From NCBI GenBank assembly GCA_024529925.1, contig JAFEUB010000812.1, forward strand, positions 1,101,001 to 1,165,000: 64,000 nucleotides of DNA. The letters are read 5' to 3'. The translations under genes and the position numbers were made by a program. The notes below the pieces were generated by a model, which had not been told where the DNA came from, ran no database searches, and saw only the letters and a program-made list of their open reading frames with translations. Origin of the DNA: Ophthalmolycus amberensis. Taxonomy: Eukaryota > Chordata > Actinopteri > Perciformes > Zoarcidae. Below, one piece after another: positions 49,498-63,331 of this stretch; position 1 is the stretch's first letter; each line of letters opens with the position of its first letter.

Positions 49498-52400
49498 TCA
49501 GCGTAGTTTCGATCATTGTTCCTTCCCCGCATACTTGGCATGGTTTTCATAGCTCAGCTAGCGAGTGACTCTTCCCCTCCTACCACACAGAGAGCATGTG
49601 CTTGGTTCCCTGTTAACTTAAGGTGCACTCATTAGTTTGCAAGACTTCCCCATGACACGTTGGGCATGGATTCACTAACTTGTTTCCACAACTTACTGGA
49701 CCCCAAGGAGATAAGATCACATCGCTGGTTTATCTGAACGACAGTCCCAAATCAAAAGACTTTGGTTTACAGGGATAGAAAAATAGAAAAGCAGCACATT
49801 TTCATTCAAGATTTGCTGCCATCATCAAAATGTGTCTCCTACTCTCCTGTTGACTGTTTGTTTCAATGGTGATCTGGTCACAGATATTAAGAAAGAAGCC
49901 ATTTAACTTCAAAGAAGTATTGATAGTTTGTTTTCTCCTTCATGAACGGAGCTTTTACTTTTACGAATACCAATATCTGAAGGAAAGTCACAACAGAAAA
50001 TAATGAGCACTGTTTACTACCTATGTTGTATCATTTCTTACCTACATTGAGAGATTAGATTAATCGGTTAAATATCATCTTTAATTGTAAATGTCTGATG
50101 TTGCTAATTTACCTAAAACTGCCACTTGAATTGTACTGCATGCATTTGGACTCATTTCATGGTCAGACTTTGGTAACCTGTTGTAAATATATTTTTTAGT
50201 TGAAGCCCCCCCCCCCCCCCCTCTCTTGAGTTGAGGCAGTTCTGCTGCTTCGTACCGATGGGACCCTGGTGGAAAGATGCCAGAGGAACATACAAAAGGC
50301 CTAGTTTGCATACAATACGTGCTTACAGATCGGTGCCGGTCATTCATTGGCGTACACTCACAGACATGGACGCGTATGAAAGAAAACACTCGGTGACACA
50401 GCCTGATGATAGTACGCACGCTCCCAGGCTGACCTTGGAGCTGTCCTCATCGATCAGCTCCGGAACCTCGCCGTTATCTCGCCGCTGGCAACCATCCCGT
50501 CTCCTCTCTGTGGCCGCGTCTCAATCCTACAGTCGGCCCTCCTGTCCATATCTGCTTCCCTCTGCTGTGTCTGAATGCTGCCGGGAGGAGCCCACCTAAA
50601 CACCTCCCCTAAACTTGCTTGTATTAAGCCCCCCCCCCCCAGTCCTTGTTTAAATGTCAGTGCTACAACCAACTTCCTCCACTCCCTCTGCATTTCGCCG
50701 AGGCAAATTCAAGTCTGCCAAATAGTGATCCCCACCTCCATTGATCCTTTTAAAATGTCACAGGCCTTTTTGGAGCCAGATATCTCTTTTGCCACGGGAA
50801 GCTTGAGGGAATAACGCCGTTTGACGGTGACGTTTATAACAAAAGTGTTCAAACCATCGCCTCCCCGTACGTCCGCGGCACAATAACATTAAATTTGGTA
50901 CGGCTGCCTTGTATATTCGTCACGTGCTGTTCCTGCGAAGGTTTCCTCCGGGCGTAACTACCATCACACGGGCTGTCATATTGAACAAGCCAAGGAGAGC
51001 GTATCAGAGCACATCCGCCTAGCATTGCTTCAATGATTCCTCTGGCTTTTAGATCAGCACAGATGAAGGAAAGCCAAGGAAATGGGACGATTGGGGGGGT
51101 TCCAGAGATTGTTAGTTCTCCAGTGTGTGTGTGTGTGGGGGTCGGAATGATGAAATGATGTTGCCCTCTAATATGGTTTTAATGAAACCCTTGCCCCTCC
51201 AGACACTTTCATTAAAGATGCAGGCTGCTGCTGTCAGCCGTGCTTTCCCCTCAGCCACCGTGTGGATAAACGGTTCCGAGCCCACTAACATTATTCATTC
51301 CCTTATTATTTCTTTCCGTCTTTTGTCTGATTTGTTTTCCGCTCCCTCTCTCAAGCTCTAGTGCTCGTTTCGGTCTCACCGTATTTCTCCATCCCTTGAA
51401 CATTTTCTCTCTTTTCTGTTTTTGCCTTTTTTTCTGTCTATTTCACAGTTAATTGGCAAAAACGGTCAACAAAGTGAATCCAGACCAACAGCTTTTACAT
51501 TTAACATATTGAGATAATTACATGGTTTAAAAACATCTGATGTATGATGGCGCAAAACAGTTTCGTTTATGATTGACGCTGTAATCAAATTAAATTGATA
51601 ACGACATGTATCAGCACTAAGATGTAATCATGCAATCAACTTCTTTGGCATTTTGAATGTTTGTTTACAAAACTGTATTTTGTTTCATTCATGAAAAGCC
51701 CATTAAAATGCGCTGTATAATAATTTTAACAGAGATATGATCAAGTATTGATGCACCAATTGGGAGGAATCTATTCAGGATCTGTGAATATAATTTGTAT
51801 TTGTTATTACCCAGTTCTCTACTGAATACTTAAGTAAACATACCAACCACACCATTGATTGAATAATTTTAATAACCGATCAAGGGCTTAAATCATTTAT
51901 CAAATTAAAAAAGCCAAACTTTTGCTGGCTCAAGCTCCTACAATGTGAAGATTTGCAGATTTTCTCCTTTTTATATCACTGCAATTTTAATATCTTTGGA
52001 TTTTGGACTTCTGAAGTCCTCACTTTAGGCTCAGGGAAAGGTTTCCAGCCCCTTTTACTGTTTTTGTTTTTTTGACATTGCATCAAATAAACATAAATCG
52101 ATTTAATCAGGGAAAAGGGGAAAGAAATGGTCAGATTCAGCGATAATAAAAATAATCGTCCCTGGCAGCACTATCTCCATTGTAATAACGGACGACAGTG
52201 ACTGAATGGTTTGATATCAATCTATTTATGGGCCCACCTACTCACCTCTGTATAGCTGTGTTCTCACCGTCTGTGTTCCCCCCCCCCACCCCTACTGACA
52301 CCCCGCTATGAAGAAATGATGTATATCTAGCTGATTGTCTCACTTCCAGCTCAGAGGAGAGCACACCACTTAATTGATTCTAGTTCAGTGTTGGAGGAGG

Positions 52401-53024
52401 GGGGGTTAAAGTCGCGAGGATGCCATCCATCAATGTCATCCTCATCCATCACTCCCAGTGCTGGAGGTAGAAAAGATGAAAGACACCAGTACAGGCTCAA
52501 AGAGGGGAGAAACACTAACTCAGGGTAGAAGTAAGAGATGAAACACTTTCATCTCCCCCAGCCACGCTCTCCTCTCTCTAGCTCCTTATAGAGGTGTTTG
52601 GCTTGCATTACATTCAGCCCAATGTTAGAGTCAAGACCGTCTGAATTCATAATGACCAAGACCAGAATTCATCGGAAAAGAGAAAAGAGCAATACTTTGA
52701 GGGTTTGAGCCCAAGTCGTGACCGAGACCAGACCAGGGACCAGACCAGGACAAGCAGCCTTTCACTGATCAAGGCTGCTTGTTTAAATTGCGGACTAGAC
52801 ACATATGTCCAAAAAAAGATGAAGTGAATTTGAGTTGCTTGGTTGAGTGTGGGAGGGATGGTGTCGTAATGGGCAGTAAAGTTATTTATTTATTCCCTCC
52901 GCCCAGTGGCTGATCATGTATTCCGATTGTGAATCTTCACAACTCTCTGTCATTTGTAGTGGTTACCACTCTACCATCCCTTTTCTGCTGATTTGCTGCA
53001 TCGTAGAGCATTGCCTCTTAAGAG

Positions 53025-53727
53025 TAGGGTTGGGTACCGAAACTCGGTGCCAATATGGAACCGGTTCCTATACGTCCGGTATCTACCGGACCGAAACGCA
53101 ACGCAGATTTCGGTGCTTCGTTTCAGTGCCTGAGCCGATTGAAATACTTTTTTTACACTACTCTGATGACTCCGTCCTGGCAGCAGGACTCGGTCCTCAC
53201 TCATAGTATTATTACAACGGGGTACTTAGCGCTGCCGCTCATAAGCACAACAACACAGGCACGCGAAAGCTTCTTCTTCTTCTCCTCCTTTGAGGTGTAC
53301 TGGCGGTTGGCAAACGACGAATTGGCGCATTACCGCCACCAACTGGTAAAATAAAATAAGTCATGAAACGTGTCGTATTTTGCCAGAGAAGGAAAATATG
53401 CTCATATTTCTGCAAAATAATTGCTGAAGTTTGAAGCTGTAGTGTGTGTGTACAGAGTGTGTGTGTTTTGTATTTATTTATATTTATTTAAGTATACTGT
53501 AAACTGTTAACAGTTAACATATTGTTCATAGTTAAAAAGTTTGAAGCTGTAGTTTGAAGCCAAGTGTTTTGTATTTATTTATATTTATAGTATACTTTAA
53601 ACAGTTAATATATTGTTAAATTTGAAGAAAAAAGTATCGGTTCAGGCACCGTTTAGGCACCGGTATCGTTTTAAAAGTATCGTTTTAGCACCGGTATCGG
53701 AAAAAACCCAAACGATACCCATCCCTA
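53025..53727 (+). mobile_element. Complete non-autonomous hAT-type MITE with 8-bp TSD
   Basis: The left end is TAGGGTTGGGTACCG and the right end is CGATACCCATCCCTA, imperfect inverted repeats of about 15 bp. The flanking 8-mers are identical (CTTAAGAG at 53017-53024 and 53728-53735), the target duplication size of hAT transposases. The interior has CCGGT/ACCGG-rich subterminal motifs and two related TTTGAAGCTGTAG blocks with TTTATTTATATTTA, but no transposase. Length is 703 bp. Confidence 0.88.
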
Positions 53728-56091
53728 CTTAAGAGTTCTGGAGGTCAGAATTATTTCCTGTTAACAAGCTCCCGCATGGCCATTGTGCATTGATATTCGC
53801 ACGAGTCATCCAGATCGATGATGTCAGAACTCATTCTGCACAGTGCTTTTCATCTGCAGCAGATTTTTGAATGTTTCATTCGGACCTCACCCTCCACCTC
53901 CAGGACTCCCATTGCTCGCAGACCACTGGAATGCAAATGGCAAGGTTGGTTTGAGTCATCCAGTCAACAAACAAATGGACTGAACGCGGGAAATCGTCCC
54001 GAAAGTATTTCAAACAACAATGTTCTCAAGACGCCAGTTATTGGACGTGATGCTGAGAACAGAAGAGAAGCGACATCGACTGCGTGAAACTTGTTTGGTT
54101 GAACGTTCACAACGTACTTAAACATGAATCCAGCTTTCTAGTTTCGTTTTCATCCCACAGGTTTTTTTCCGAAAGACAAACTCGACAAATCTCGAGTGGA
54201 AATCATTTTCAATCGACAAGCAAGTTCTTCCAATGCAAAGCAGTGGGATGAAATATCATCATGCGTTCTGTCATGGAATCAGAATAACTTCAGGGGCAGC
54301 TTCAGACCCCGACTGCACTCGGTCGACCTCTGCAAAGTTTCCGAAGAAAACTGAGCCTAACGAATCAAGTTGTGCCGTGGATCTTTGAGGCGTCGGCGGC
54401 CGGCGGCCATGTCGATAAGGCGGCATTAGAGGGCACACACATGGCGGCGCACATAAAGCAACACCCGCAATCATGTGACTGCTGTGTCTGTGTGTCTGGT
54501 TTGTTTTCAGTGATCAAGGCTGCTTGTTTCAGTGATGTTTTTTTTTTTTTTATCTCATTAGCTCGTCGTGCAAAAATAGAGCTGGTTAGAGGGCAAATCA
54601 TGGCTTCACGCCCGCCACCGAGGGAGAGAAAATCCATGAAGGAGTATATGACTGAAGAAGAGAAGGGCGGGGAACGACTACACGGCAGGAGAGAGAAAGT
54701 AATGAAGGAAGAAGAACATGAACGAATGAGGATTTAAACCAAAGAGCATTTTCTGCTGTGGAGGATTTGACTGGGAGCCGTGGGGTTCAAAAAGTACAAG
54801 CGGGACAGATGACGAAAACTCGTAGAGTAACTACACCGTAGCATTGCCAATGGATGTCGGTTTTTCATTTTCTGTTACCAAGTTTCCTGTTTTCTTCTTC
54901 AAGAGGGCATTGTTCACCACAGGGTCCTCCTCGCATTGTTGATTTTTTTCAAATCCAATTTTCTCGTCGACTTCATAATCGGTTTGAACGACTGTATTTT
55001 TCTAAAATACAATCATGAATGAGGCTGCAACTAAAAATATAATTTTTTTCATTATATTATATTTAAAATTAGATTAAATCAGTATATATATGTATGTATA
55101 TATGTATGGAGAGGTTGATAAGGGTTATGTGTACTGTACGCTGTTCTTTTACCTCGCTTAAGAACTCCACTTTCGTGTCAAAAACTCTCTCTCGGTCAGC
55201 ATTGAACAAAAACCAAACGGGCATTGTTCCATTTTGGCACACACTTTAGTGTCGTGTTTCCCCAGAGACCAGTCCCATGCAAACAGATGGGAAACCAAAG
55301 CCAGCATAGCAACATATCAGAGTATTACCATAGATCAACAGGGATCAATGCACCTATGTTATGTGGTATTTACGCAGCAGAAAACAAGATGTCGAAAAAG
55401 TCATACTCGCACGGGACGATGAGCAAACACCAGCATGCATGGCAGGTACTACTGTGTGTGTGTGTGTGTTGAGGGTTGGGTCTGTTGTGGGTACAGTAGA
55501 GCAGGTCGACTCGCTTTTTATAATGCGCAGGATGTGTGTAATGTCAACATTTCCACTCACCCTCCCTTCTCTGTTGAATTCTGGGATGGATTTAATACAG
55601 TTGGCCAGTGATTTACTGTGTGTGTGTGTGTTCAGGAAGGAGATTTCATGGAGGGGAAACGGGAGAACAATACCTCTGGCCTCAGTGTTGACAGTCTGGT
55701 CAGTGTGAGCTGCCTGACTGCACTGCAAAACATGAGCAACTCTTTTTTTCCATGACATACGGCAGCTTGCTCATGTCAATATACTGTACATTCCCTCTTT
55801 GAACGGTTGACCTGAGTTTGTCAACCATGGTAGTCGGTAGGAATCTGAGACAGGGTTAAAACAGAAGATTAAATACCTTTCCGTTTCCTGCAGTGCTTCA
55901 ATCTCTCTTGTTCTAATTAAAGAAAAGGAGCCGCTGGAATGCCGTTTCGTGGCTTCAGTCCGATCCTCGCTGCTCCTCGGAGCGGGGATAATTTGCCATC
56001 TCACCAGAGACTTAGGATAATGAGTCCCAATGAGGGATTATCTCCCGGCGCACATTTCAGATCAGCCAGACATAATGGTCGCTCCGTGTGA

Positions 56092-56114
56092 CCCCCCCCC
56101 CCCCCCCCCCCCCC
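56092..56114 (+). repeat. Poly-C tract, 23 nt
   Basis: Homopolymer run in nos1ap intron 2. Confidence 0.9.
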
Positions 56115-59100
56115 GCCGATCTGTGAGTGAACTCTTGACTGGTTGGAAAGCAGCGAGGCTGGTTTAGTTGATTAACTGGCGAGTAGATTTGCACACTGAT
56201 TGCTTGGGATCGCACTCAGCTGAAAGTTCTTTCTAGTCAATGGGCGAACCACTCGTGAAGAGCATTTCCTGCCGTCTCGTTCTTTGGGTTATTTCTTCTT
56301 GCATGTGCAGGGTGATGCACACTTAAAAACCAATGTCCAGTGTTGTCTTCTTCTCCTACAATCAAAGATTCAGAGTTGAATTAATGTTGCATCACCACCT
56401 AATCGGTGTGGATTCCTTGTCGAGCTCTATCTAATTTGCTGCATCCTAATTGTGTTCTGGGTGCGGTGTCTCAATGCCGGAGCCCTAACTGACACGGAAA
56501 GCCAATTGTTTAACGTTAAACTGACTAATTGTACGAGGGGACTGATTAGCCAGCCGGCTGACTTATTGGTTTAGTGTCACTGGCAGTGTGGAGAACTGAC
56601 TTTTAGTTTTACGGTAGACTTGCAGGGTTGTGAGAAGTGAAAAGTGCTGACTGATGGATATCTCAGGGCAGTTTTTAATACAATGGATGCATTGTGGACC
56701 AATGTGAAAGCCTTGAGTCAGATTTTGCTTGGGTACACTAATGCACATTTCCAAAAGCGGAAATTAGCAGCTAATGAGATGCTGTTTGCAAACAGCTGAC
56801 ACTGCAGGGTTATTGATATATTAACAGTTGCATCTATTTAGAATACAAAATAGAAAGAAAATCTGCAAAGAAAGGCGAGTGATGGCTAGGGTCGTGTTTT
56901 ATGCTGACAGCCCGTTTTCCTCAGGTACTATATCAACAACATCAGCACCAATTGTGCGCTGTGAAAAATTGACTCGTTTGGGAATTCTGAATCAAAGCTT
57001 TGCCCTTTTTAATCACAATTTTTAATATTGGAAACCATTAACAATTTATGATAATGATAAACCTGATTTAGAGTTCATGTGCTTCAGCATAAAACATGGA
57101 GTAGTGTTTTTTATTTTTTATATCCTTTTAAGAATATGAATAATTAATGTAACTAGTGTCAACCACATCCCAAAGACATGTAAACAAAATAAAGGCAGTA
57201 GGTTTAAATGTTGTTGTTTTTGTAAATGAAGCTGAATTTTCACTAGAATCTAATGTGGCACTTGCACAGGCAAAATGGCTGGTTTACTACCAGATTGCTG
57301 GAATATCCGCAGGCATTTCTGTGCTTACATTTTTTTATCCTTGCTTTGGGTAGATGGACTGAATTTGACAACACAATTTAAAATTCAGTTTTTGAGATGG
57401 AAGGAGTTATTCCAATGAATAATGTACTTTGTTGGGGATAAACGCCACCATCTCAGCCCACCTTTCTTCCTCATTGGACACTTGCCCTTGTTATGCCTTT
57501 CTATAATCTCCTCTTGACGGTAGCCGTTCATCTGCGACTCCTAAATTGACTTTGCACAGACACGGTTACAGTCCACTAATAATTTCAGCTCCAGATCTAT
57601 GCATTAACAGATGGCTGGGTCGATGATTGGTCTCTGTAATAGATCATAAACGCCAGAATAAATAACCGTAACAAATTCCAGCCATGACTGGGGAGAGTGA
57701 AATCTAACGGTGATTCTACACAGTGCAACTATTTTCGTAGGTCATGTAATAAAACATAACGATAACACAGCATAGCTCACATGTTTGTTATCTTCAAGTT
57801 GTACTAAAGATCACTTCATAAGAATAGGTTTCATTTGAAGAAAGAAGTCAAGATTTATGAAAAGGCTCCGAAGCATAATCACAAATATGGGGATATTTAC
57901 TTCGATCATACAAAATGAAAAGCCATAAAATCTCCCGTTGGAGTTTATAGTTCTATCAGTCACACGTAATTGCTCGATTTGCACCACGCTGTCGCCGTTA
58001 ATTTAGCGGCGGTGCGTTCATGAGGAGCTCCTAGGTGTTGTACAGTTTTGAAGTTTGATAGCGCATCCTCAGAGCTTAACATTGTAGCCCGTTACTAAAA
58101 TATTCATAAGCCCCACTATCGGAGGGCTTTGAAGTGCGCCGGCACCTGTGGTGGAATTTCCCATGAAGAAACAGGTGGCGGTTTGAAACATGCTGCATAT
58201 CTTGTTCCCGTTTGAAACCCAACAATGTCATTTATATTCGAATATTCGAATAATCTTTGTGAAAAGGGGTCGATCCGCCTCCTGCTTAACCGGAAAAGGG
58301 CCAGAGTCAGCCTCCAGAAACAAGAGTGAGATTCTGACACACCCTCTAAACCACAGTAGTAATATTGAGTTTAATGCAAAAATCCTTCCGTCGACATTCC
58401 ACCTCTGTCCGTGGCTTTCTCTATCTTAACTTTATAGTTTTAGCTAATGTATAAGGACACAGGAGGAGTGCGGTCATGGTAAAGGTCTTATCTTGCTATA
58501 TGTCTTTAGCCATGCTATTAAACATTGATCATGTGCTAATGAGGGGGGTTGGGATGCGGCCCCCCTCCACCACCCCCCCTGAAGATAATAAATTGCCCGA
58601 CGCAGCGAGCCGCGATAGTTTGGTTTATTCGCATAATCATTCACCTGCATCCTTTCGCTCATCGGTGACAACCAAAGACTGAAATCACGAATTGGGATCA
58701 GCTCGAGTTTTCATTCAGGTGCAGGGTGGGCGTTAACCTTCCTCATTTGTAATTTATTAGCTCTCCAGCCCTTTTTTTCGGCGCTCTGCTTTGCTGGTAA
58801 ACAACATGATATGAATTCAACATTTTCATCACACAGGGTTGCTTTGAAATGATTGATGAGGTCTGGTGCGAGGCAAGAGGAGGCAGCAACACATTAAGGT
58901 CCAAGGTGCTCGCTGCATTAATTATGAGGCGTGGCGGAGTGAGTTCATGCAGTATTTCGTTTGACATTGAGCTAGCTATCATTGATTCACGTGTGTTTTT
59001 TGTTTACGTGTGTTTTTTCAGGCAGAATTAGAATACAGTCTTAATGAAAATAGTTATATTGCGCTGGCACTGAGAAGTCTTACTAAGCACAGCCTTTGTT

Positions 59101-59946
59101 GAGGGCTATTGAAAGAAACAATGCTGTTAATGCTGCTGTAGGTTTGCCCGGATGAGACTCGTGGTTTGGTCTAGTGCTGTACTGATTTGAACGACCTGGT
59201 AATCAGGCTTCCCACCGATGAGCTGGATCATTTTTTTTACGTTTAACATGCTAAGCACACATTGCACACTGACAGGATTTCTTCCATGTTATAAAACATA
59301 TTACCACAATACTGGATATTAGATGCAAATTATCATTTTTACCACGGCTATAGCGTGTTAGCATTCACACGGTGTAGAACTAAGGTGTTGAATTGTGCCG
59401 TCTAGCTCATGACCACGACGGAAAACGGTAATCCAGCACAGGAATTAATTACACAGCTCTGGATGCTCCAGAACTCTCGGAGGGCTTTCAACCGAGCAGC
59501 TCTGATACTCTCTTCAAGTTTGATGCGGCTGAACATTTCTGCACACAAACAGGTGAGCTATAGCTTTAGGACGTCCAAACCATTTTTTATTTTCCTCAAA
59601 ATAAAGACCACGTTTCCAATAAAACCTTCACATGCTTCCTCCCCCTCTCAGCGGCCATTGCTGAAAACTTTGAAATCTCCAACATTTATTGAGATCAGTG
59701 AACAGCAGAGAAGGATTTTGAATCTGTTGATTTGATTCTTTTTATTTGCCTTTTAGAAATGGGGCCCTGCCACAAGCAAAACAGTCTTAAGCCACAGTCC
59801 CGCACCTCACACACCAATGAGCTCTGAAAATGAAACCCACATGTAATTAAAACCATAAGTATATCACTACCTGCATTCAATACGCTCTCACCCGATATAC
59901 AGCTTTAACTGCACGGGTAGGCTGTGGGCTGTGTGTCTGAAGTAGT

Positions 59947-59962
59947 GGGGGGGGGGGGGGGG
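59947..59962 (+). repeat. Poly-G tract, 16 nt
   Basis: The only long G run on the plus strand of this intron. Confidence 0.9.
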
Positions 59963-60672
59963 TCACAAGGCCGTGTTTCCGTTAGGTTTCCAGTATTTTT
60001 AGAAAAGAATTTGTCCATATCGTGTTCCTCTTTCCAGGCTGACGAGGGAAGTAATATTGGTTTGAAGGGAAGTTTTGTGTGTTCGCTTCTTCTTTTGTTA
60101 CCGGCCCGACATTGTGCCAGCTGAGGACTCATTTTACTCGGCAGAAAAAACTTCCCATGCTTCTACCGGGGTATGCTCACATCACATTCAAAACATGTGA
60201 GCAATGACATTGCCAGATTCTGTAGGCTATAACTATGCTCATGCGCAACAAAGGAGATTTTTTCCCCTGGTTTTTTTCATGTACCGGTCTCTAATCTAGG
60301 GATGTTTCTGGTTTGATTTCCTCACTCATTTCAGCCCAGCGTTAGCGCAGCATGAGGCTAAACGACATCCGATTGGAGAAATGAAACGAAGTGTCCCGTC
60401 TGGGCTGTCCCGGTCCCCAGGCGGGTGCCATGCGGAGCTGATCAGCAGCGGGATGCTAGCAGCCCATTGAACACTTTATTAGGATGGATGTGTCTCGCCG
60501 GCCTCGTGCTGATGACAGTGACACAGACGGCTTGTCCAAACCTCAAGGACAAGAGTATAACATGTATCCCTGGATGAAGGCTTATTCATTTCAGAGACAG
60601 ATTGTAGAGGGGCTCCGTTAAGTGGCCTGTAAGTACTTTGTAAGATATCATAATTAGTTGTCAGCTATATCT

Positions 60673-60691
60673 CCCCCCCCCCCCCCCCCCC
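60673..60691 (+). repeat. Poly-C tract, 19 nt
   Basis: Homopolymer run; an 11-nt C run follows at 60869-60879. Confidence 0.9.
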
Positions 60692-62406
60692 TCACTCCAA
60701 TATATACATTCCCTTTTCACTTCATGAAAACAATCTCTGATCTTCTCTTTCTTTCATTTGTTTCACATTCTCCATCCATCTCCTCTCCTCTGTCATTATT
60801 TCACAACAGATATTACACGTATAGTTAAGGCAGGAGAAATGAGAAAATTGTCTCGCACATAATTTACACCCCCCCCCCCACCCTTTTGCGAGTACTTGAT
60901 ACAGCTCCTGATCATGCTAATTAAAGTAGATATCACCACTGATGCTGAAAGAATTAAGAAGTTTTGAAATTAAACTTTTTCTTTTTCTTCCCATATCTGT
61001 TTCGTCTCTTGTGTTTATCACACCACGGGTAATAAATTGAACGCGTGGATCTATTTGCATTGCTAATTTTGATGAAGGAGAATATTAAACGTGCCCATGG
61101 GCTCAGGCCAACTGTAGAAGGAAAAACGCAAGCGTTTCAATACTGATGGGTTCCTGGTTCAAATCACTGGCAAGCAGAAATCTCTGTGGGGAAAAAGTGA
61201 GAGGAGCTACACATTTTGTTTTCTCAAGTCATGGTAGTTTCCTGAAATGAGACGTATAACCTTCAACTGCCCGAACTACTCAATGGCCAGCTGTAGAAGA
61301 CTGTGTATCTGAAGAGATTCTCCAAGCTATCTGTTTGTACTTGAGATGGAATTTGCATTGAAATGTCATCAGGCCCTCATACAACCTGAAAAACAAGTGC
61401 TCTGTATGAGTGCGTTCAGCTCGACTCATTACGTATTGTAGGATTGTAGATCTGCTGCATGGATCATAACCTGTTATTAGCCCCGGAGCCAACGGTGTAT
61501 TTAACTAGAAGGGGAAAACAGTTCAAGTGTTTGTGGTTTTCCTCGGTCCAACTTTCTCTTGGTAATGACACGATTAGTATCGTATTATAACTAAGTATTA
61601 GAACTATTATTATAACTAAGGAGTACCAACGACGTAGACCTGGTCTTAGATTGCGACTGGTCCCTGGTTGGTGTTTCCATTTGAACACCATTCACTCTCA
61701 CACAGCCTATTGTAAAATTACTTTCATCTGCCCATGATGACGAATGTGTAAGTAGCGTTGTAGTAGACATTGCGATTCATTGTAGTTATTCAGATTTAAA
61801 CACCCGGAACTGTGGGCTCCCTTTAGCTGAGCCTGTGAAAATACAACTCCTTCGACTGCCATTAGTGCATGCATACAAACGAATGGAAAGGCATAATTAA
61901 GCCTTTATTAACCTGAAGTGACCCGAAGATGCCGCTGCATGATTTGAATTTTACAGCTATCTCGGTCGGTGCAAGACCAGCTATTAGTCCTAAACATTTG
62001 AAACCTAGCTGCTACATCTGCGCCACCGTAACCTTTTTGGCAAGAAAGAACACAGAACTAACCTTAATGTCTGACATGTCATCTGTGTGTCAGCTGACAC
62101 TGATATGAACACAAAGAACAGTCAAACAGCGCTGGCTAACCTTACCTTCATACACAGTTCGCTGCTGTATATAAATATCTTCATACAGTTTATGTTTGAA
62201 ACAGACGATCACAGTTACAGAAAGTTAAAGTTAAATACATCGTCCCCACATTCCTGCTCTACGTACTAACACAGCTGTCAATCATTGGCATCACTCTTGG
62301 GGAGCTGTCATGTCCGTCTTCTTGTACAGTCCATGGTTAAAAACACTTCGGAAAATGTGTCGGTCTTCAAGCTGTGTGTCTAAATTGTGAAATAGTCACT
62401 CTGCAG

Positions 62407-63087
62407 TAGGGGTGGAAAAAAAAATCGATACAGCATAGTATCGCGATATTTTGCGTGGCGATATTGTTTCGATACACGGACGCAAAGTATCAATCTTTTA
62501 TTATATAAACTAATCAATTACTTTTTCAGTCCACTAGATGGTGCTTTTCTGGTGAGGTCAGCAAAGGTCCCGGGTCAGTGTGATTGGTAGGAAGTTGGTC
62601 AAAACAAAGAGACATCTGGCCTCACAACGGGGTTAAATCTGCCAACAGTAGCCAGGCTCATGGGGAGAGTGCAGCGCATAACTGTCTCTGCCCTCGACGT
62701 CCACGCATCGCAAGTTATACTGAGTTATATAACTAATATCCTACTTATATAAGTTATAGTTCATATACTGAGTCCACACGTTTGCATTTAGTTAAGTTGG
62801 ACTATGTAGTAATACAAACAGTTCAGTTTGTCAGGTTCATGCAACATTTATGACATTGTTGGTCAGTCTGTCTGCTTGACAATCCTATTCTGCTGCAATA
62901 CAAATGATTGAAGTGAGATGAACAGACTGAAAACTTTATCTTATTAAATAAAACATGTTGACAGTTTTCCTTTGGGGACATAATTTGAAGTTGAAAAAAG
63001 TAATAAATTGCAATATATCGCAGTATCGTGATATCGCAGTATCGTGATAATATCGTATCGCGGGATCTCTGGTGATTCCCACCCCTA
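62407..63087 (+). mobile_element. Second complete hAT-type MITE with 8-bp TSD
   Basis: The left end TAGGGGTGGAA and right end TTCCCACCCCTA are inverted repeats of about 10 bp. Identical 8-mers CTCTGCAG flank it (62399-62406 and 63088-63095). Subterminal regions are packed with ATCGCGATA and GTATCGTGATA motifs in opposite orientations. It is 681 bp long with no transposase. It differs in sequence from the element at 53025, so it belongs to another family. Confidence 0.88.
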
Positions 63088-63304
63088 CTCTGCAGTAGTC
63101 TGATAGATTTAGTTGCCTCTCAGCATCCGACCTGGCAGACATTCTCCTCATGCGGGAGAGGAATTGGTGCCTAAAGCCAGATTGGAAACTACTTGGACTG
63201 CTATTACACCCATTTATGACTTAACGAGTCGCTCTCTATCGCACCGCTTAGAGCTCATTTGTTTTGAACTGTTCTTTGAACTGTTACCTGAGACAAAGTT
63301 GTCT

Positions 63305-63331
63305 CCCCCCCCCCCCCCCCCCCCCCCCCCC
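63305..63331 (+). repeat. Poly-C tract, 27 nt
   Basis: Homopolymer run in nos1ap intron 2. Confidence 0.9.
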
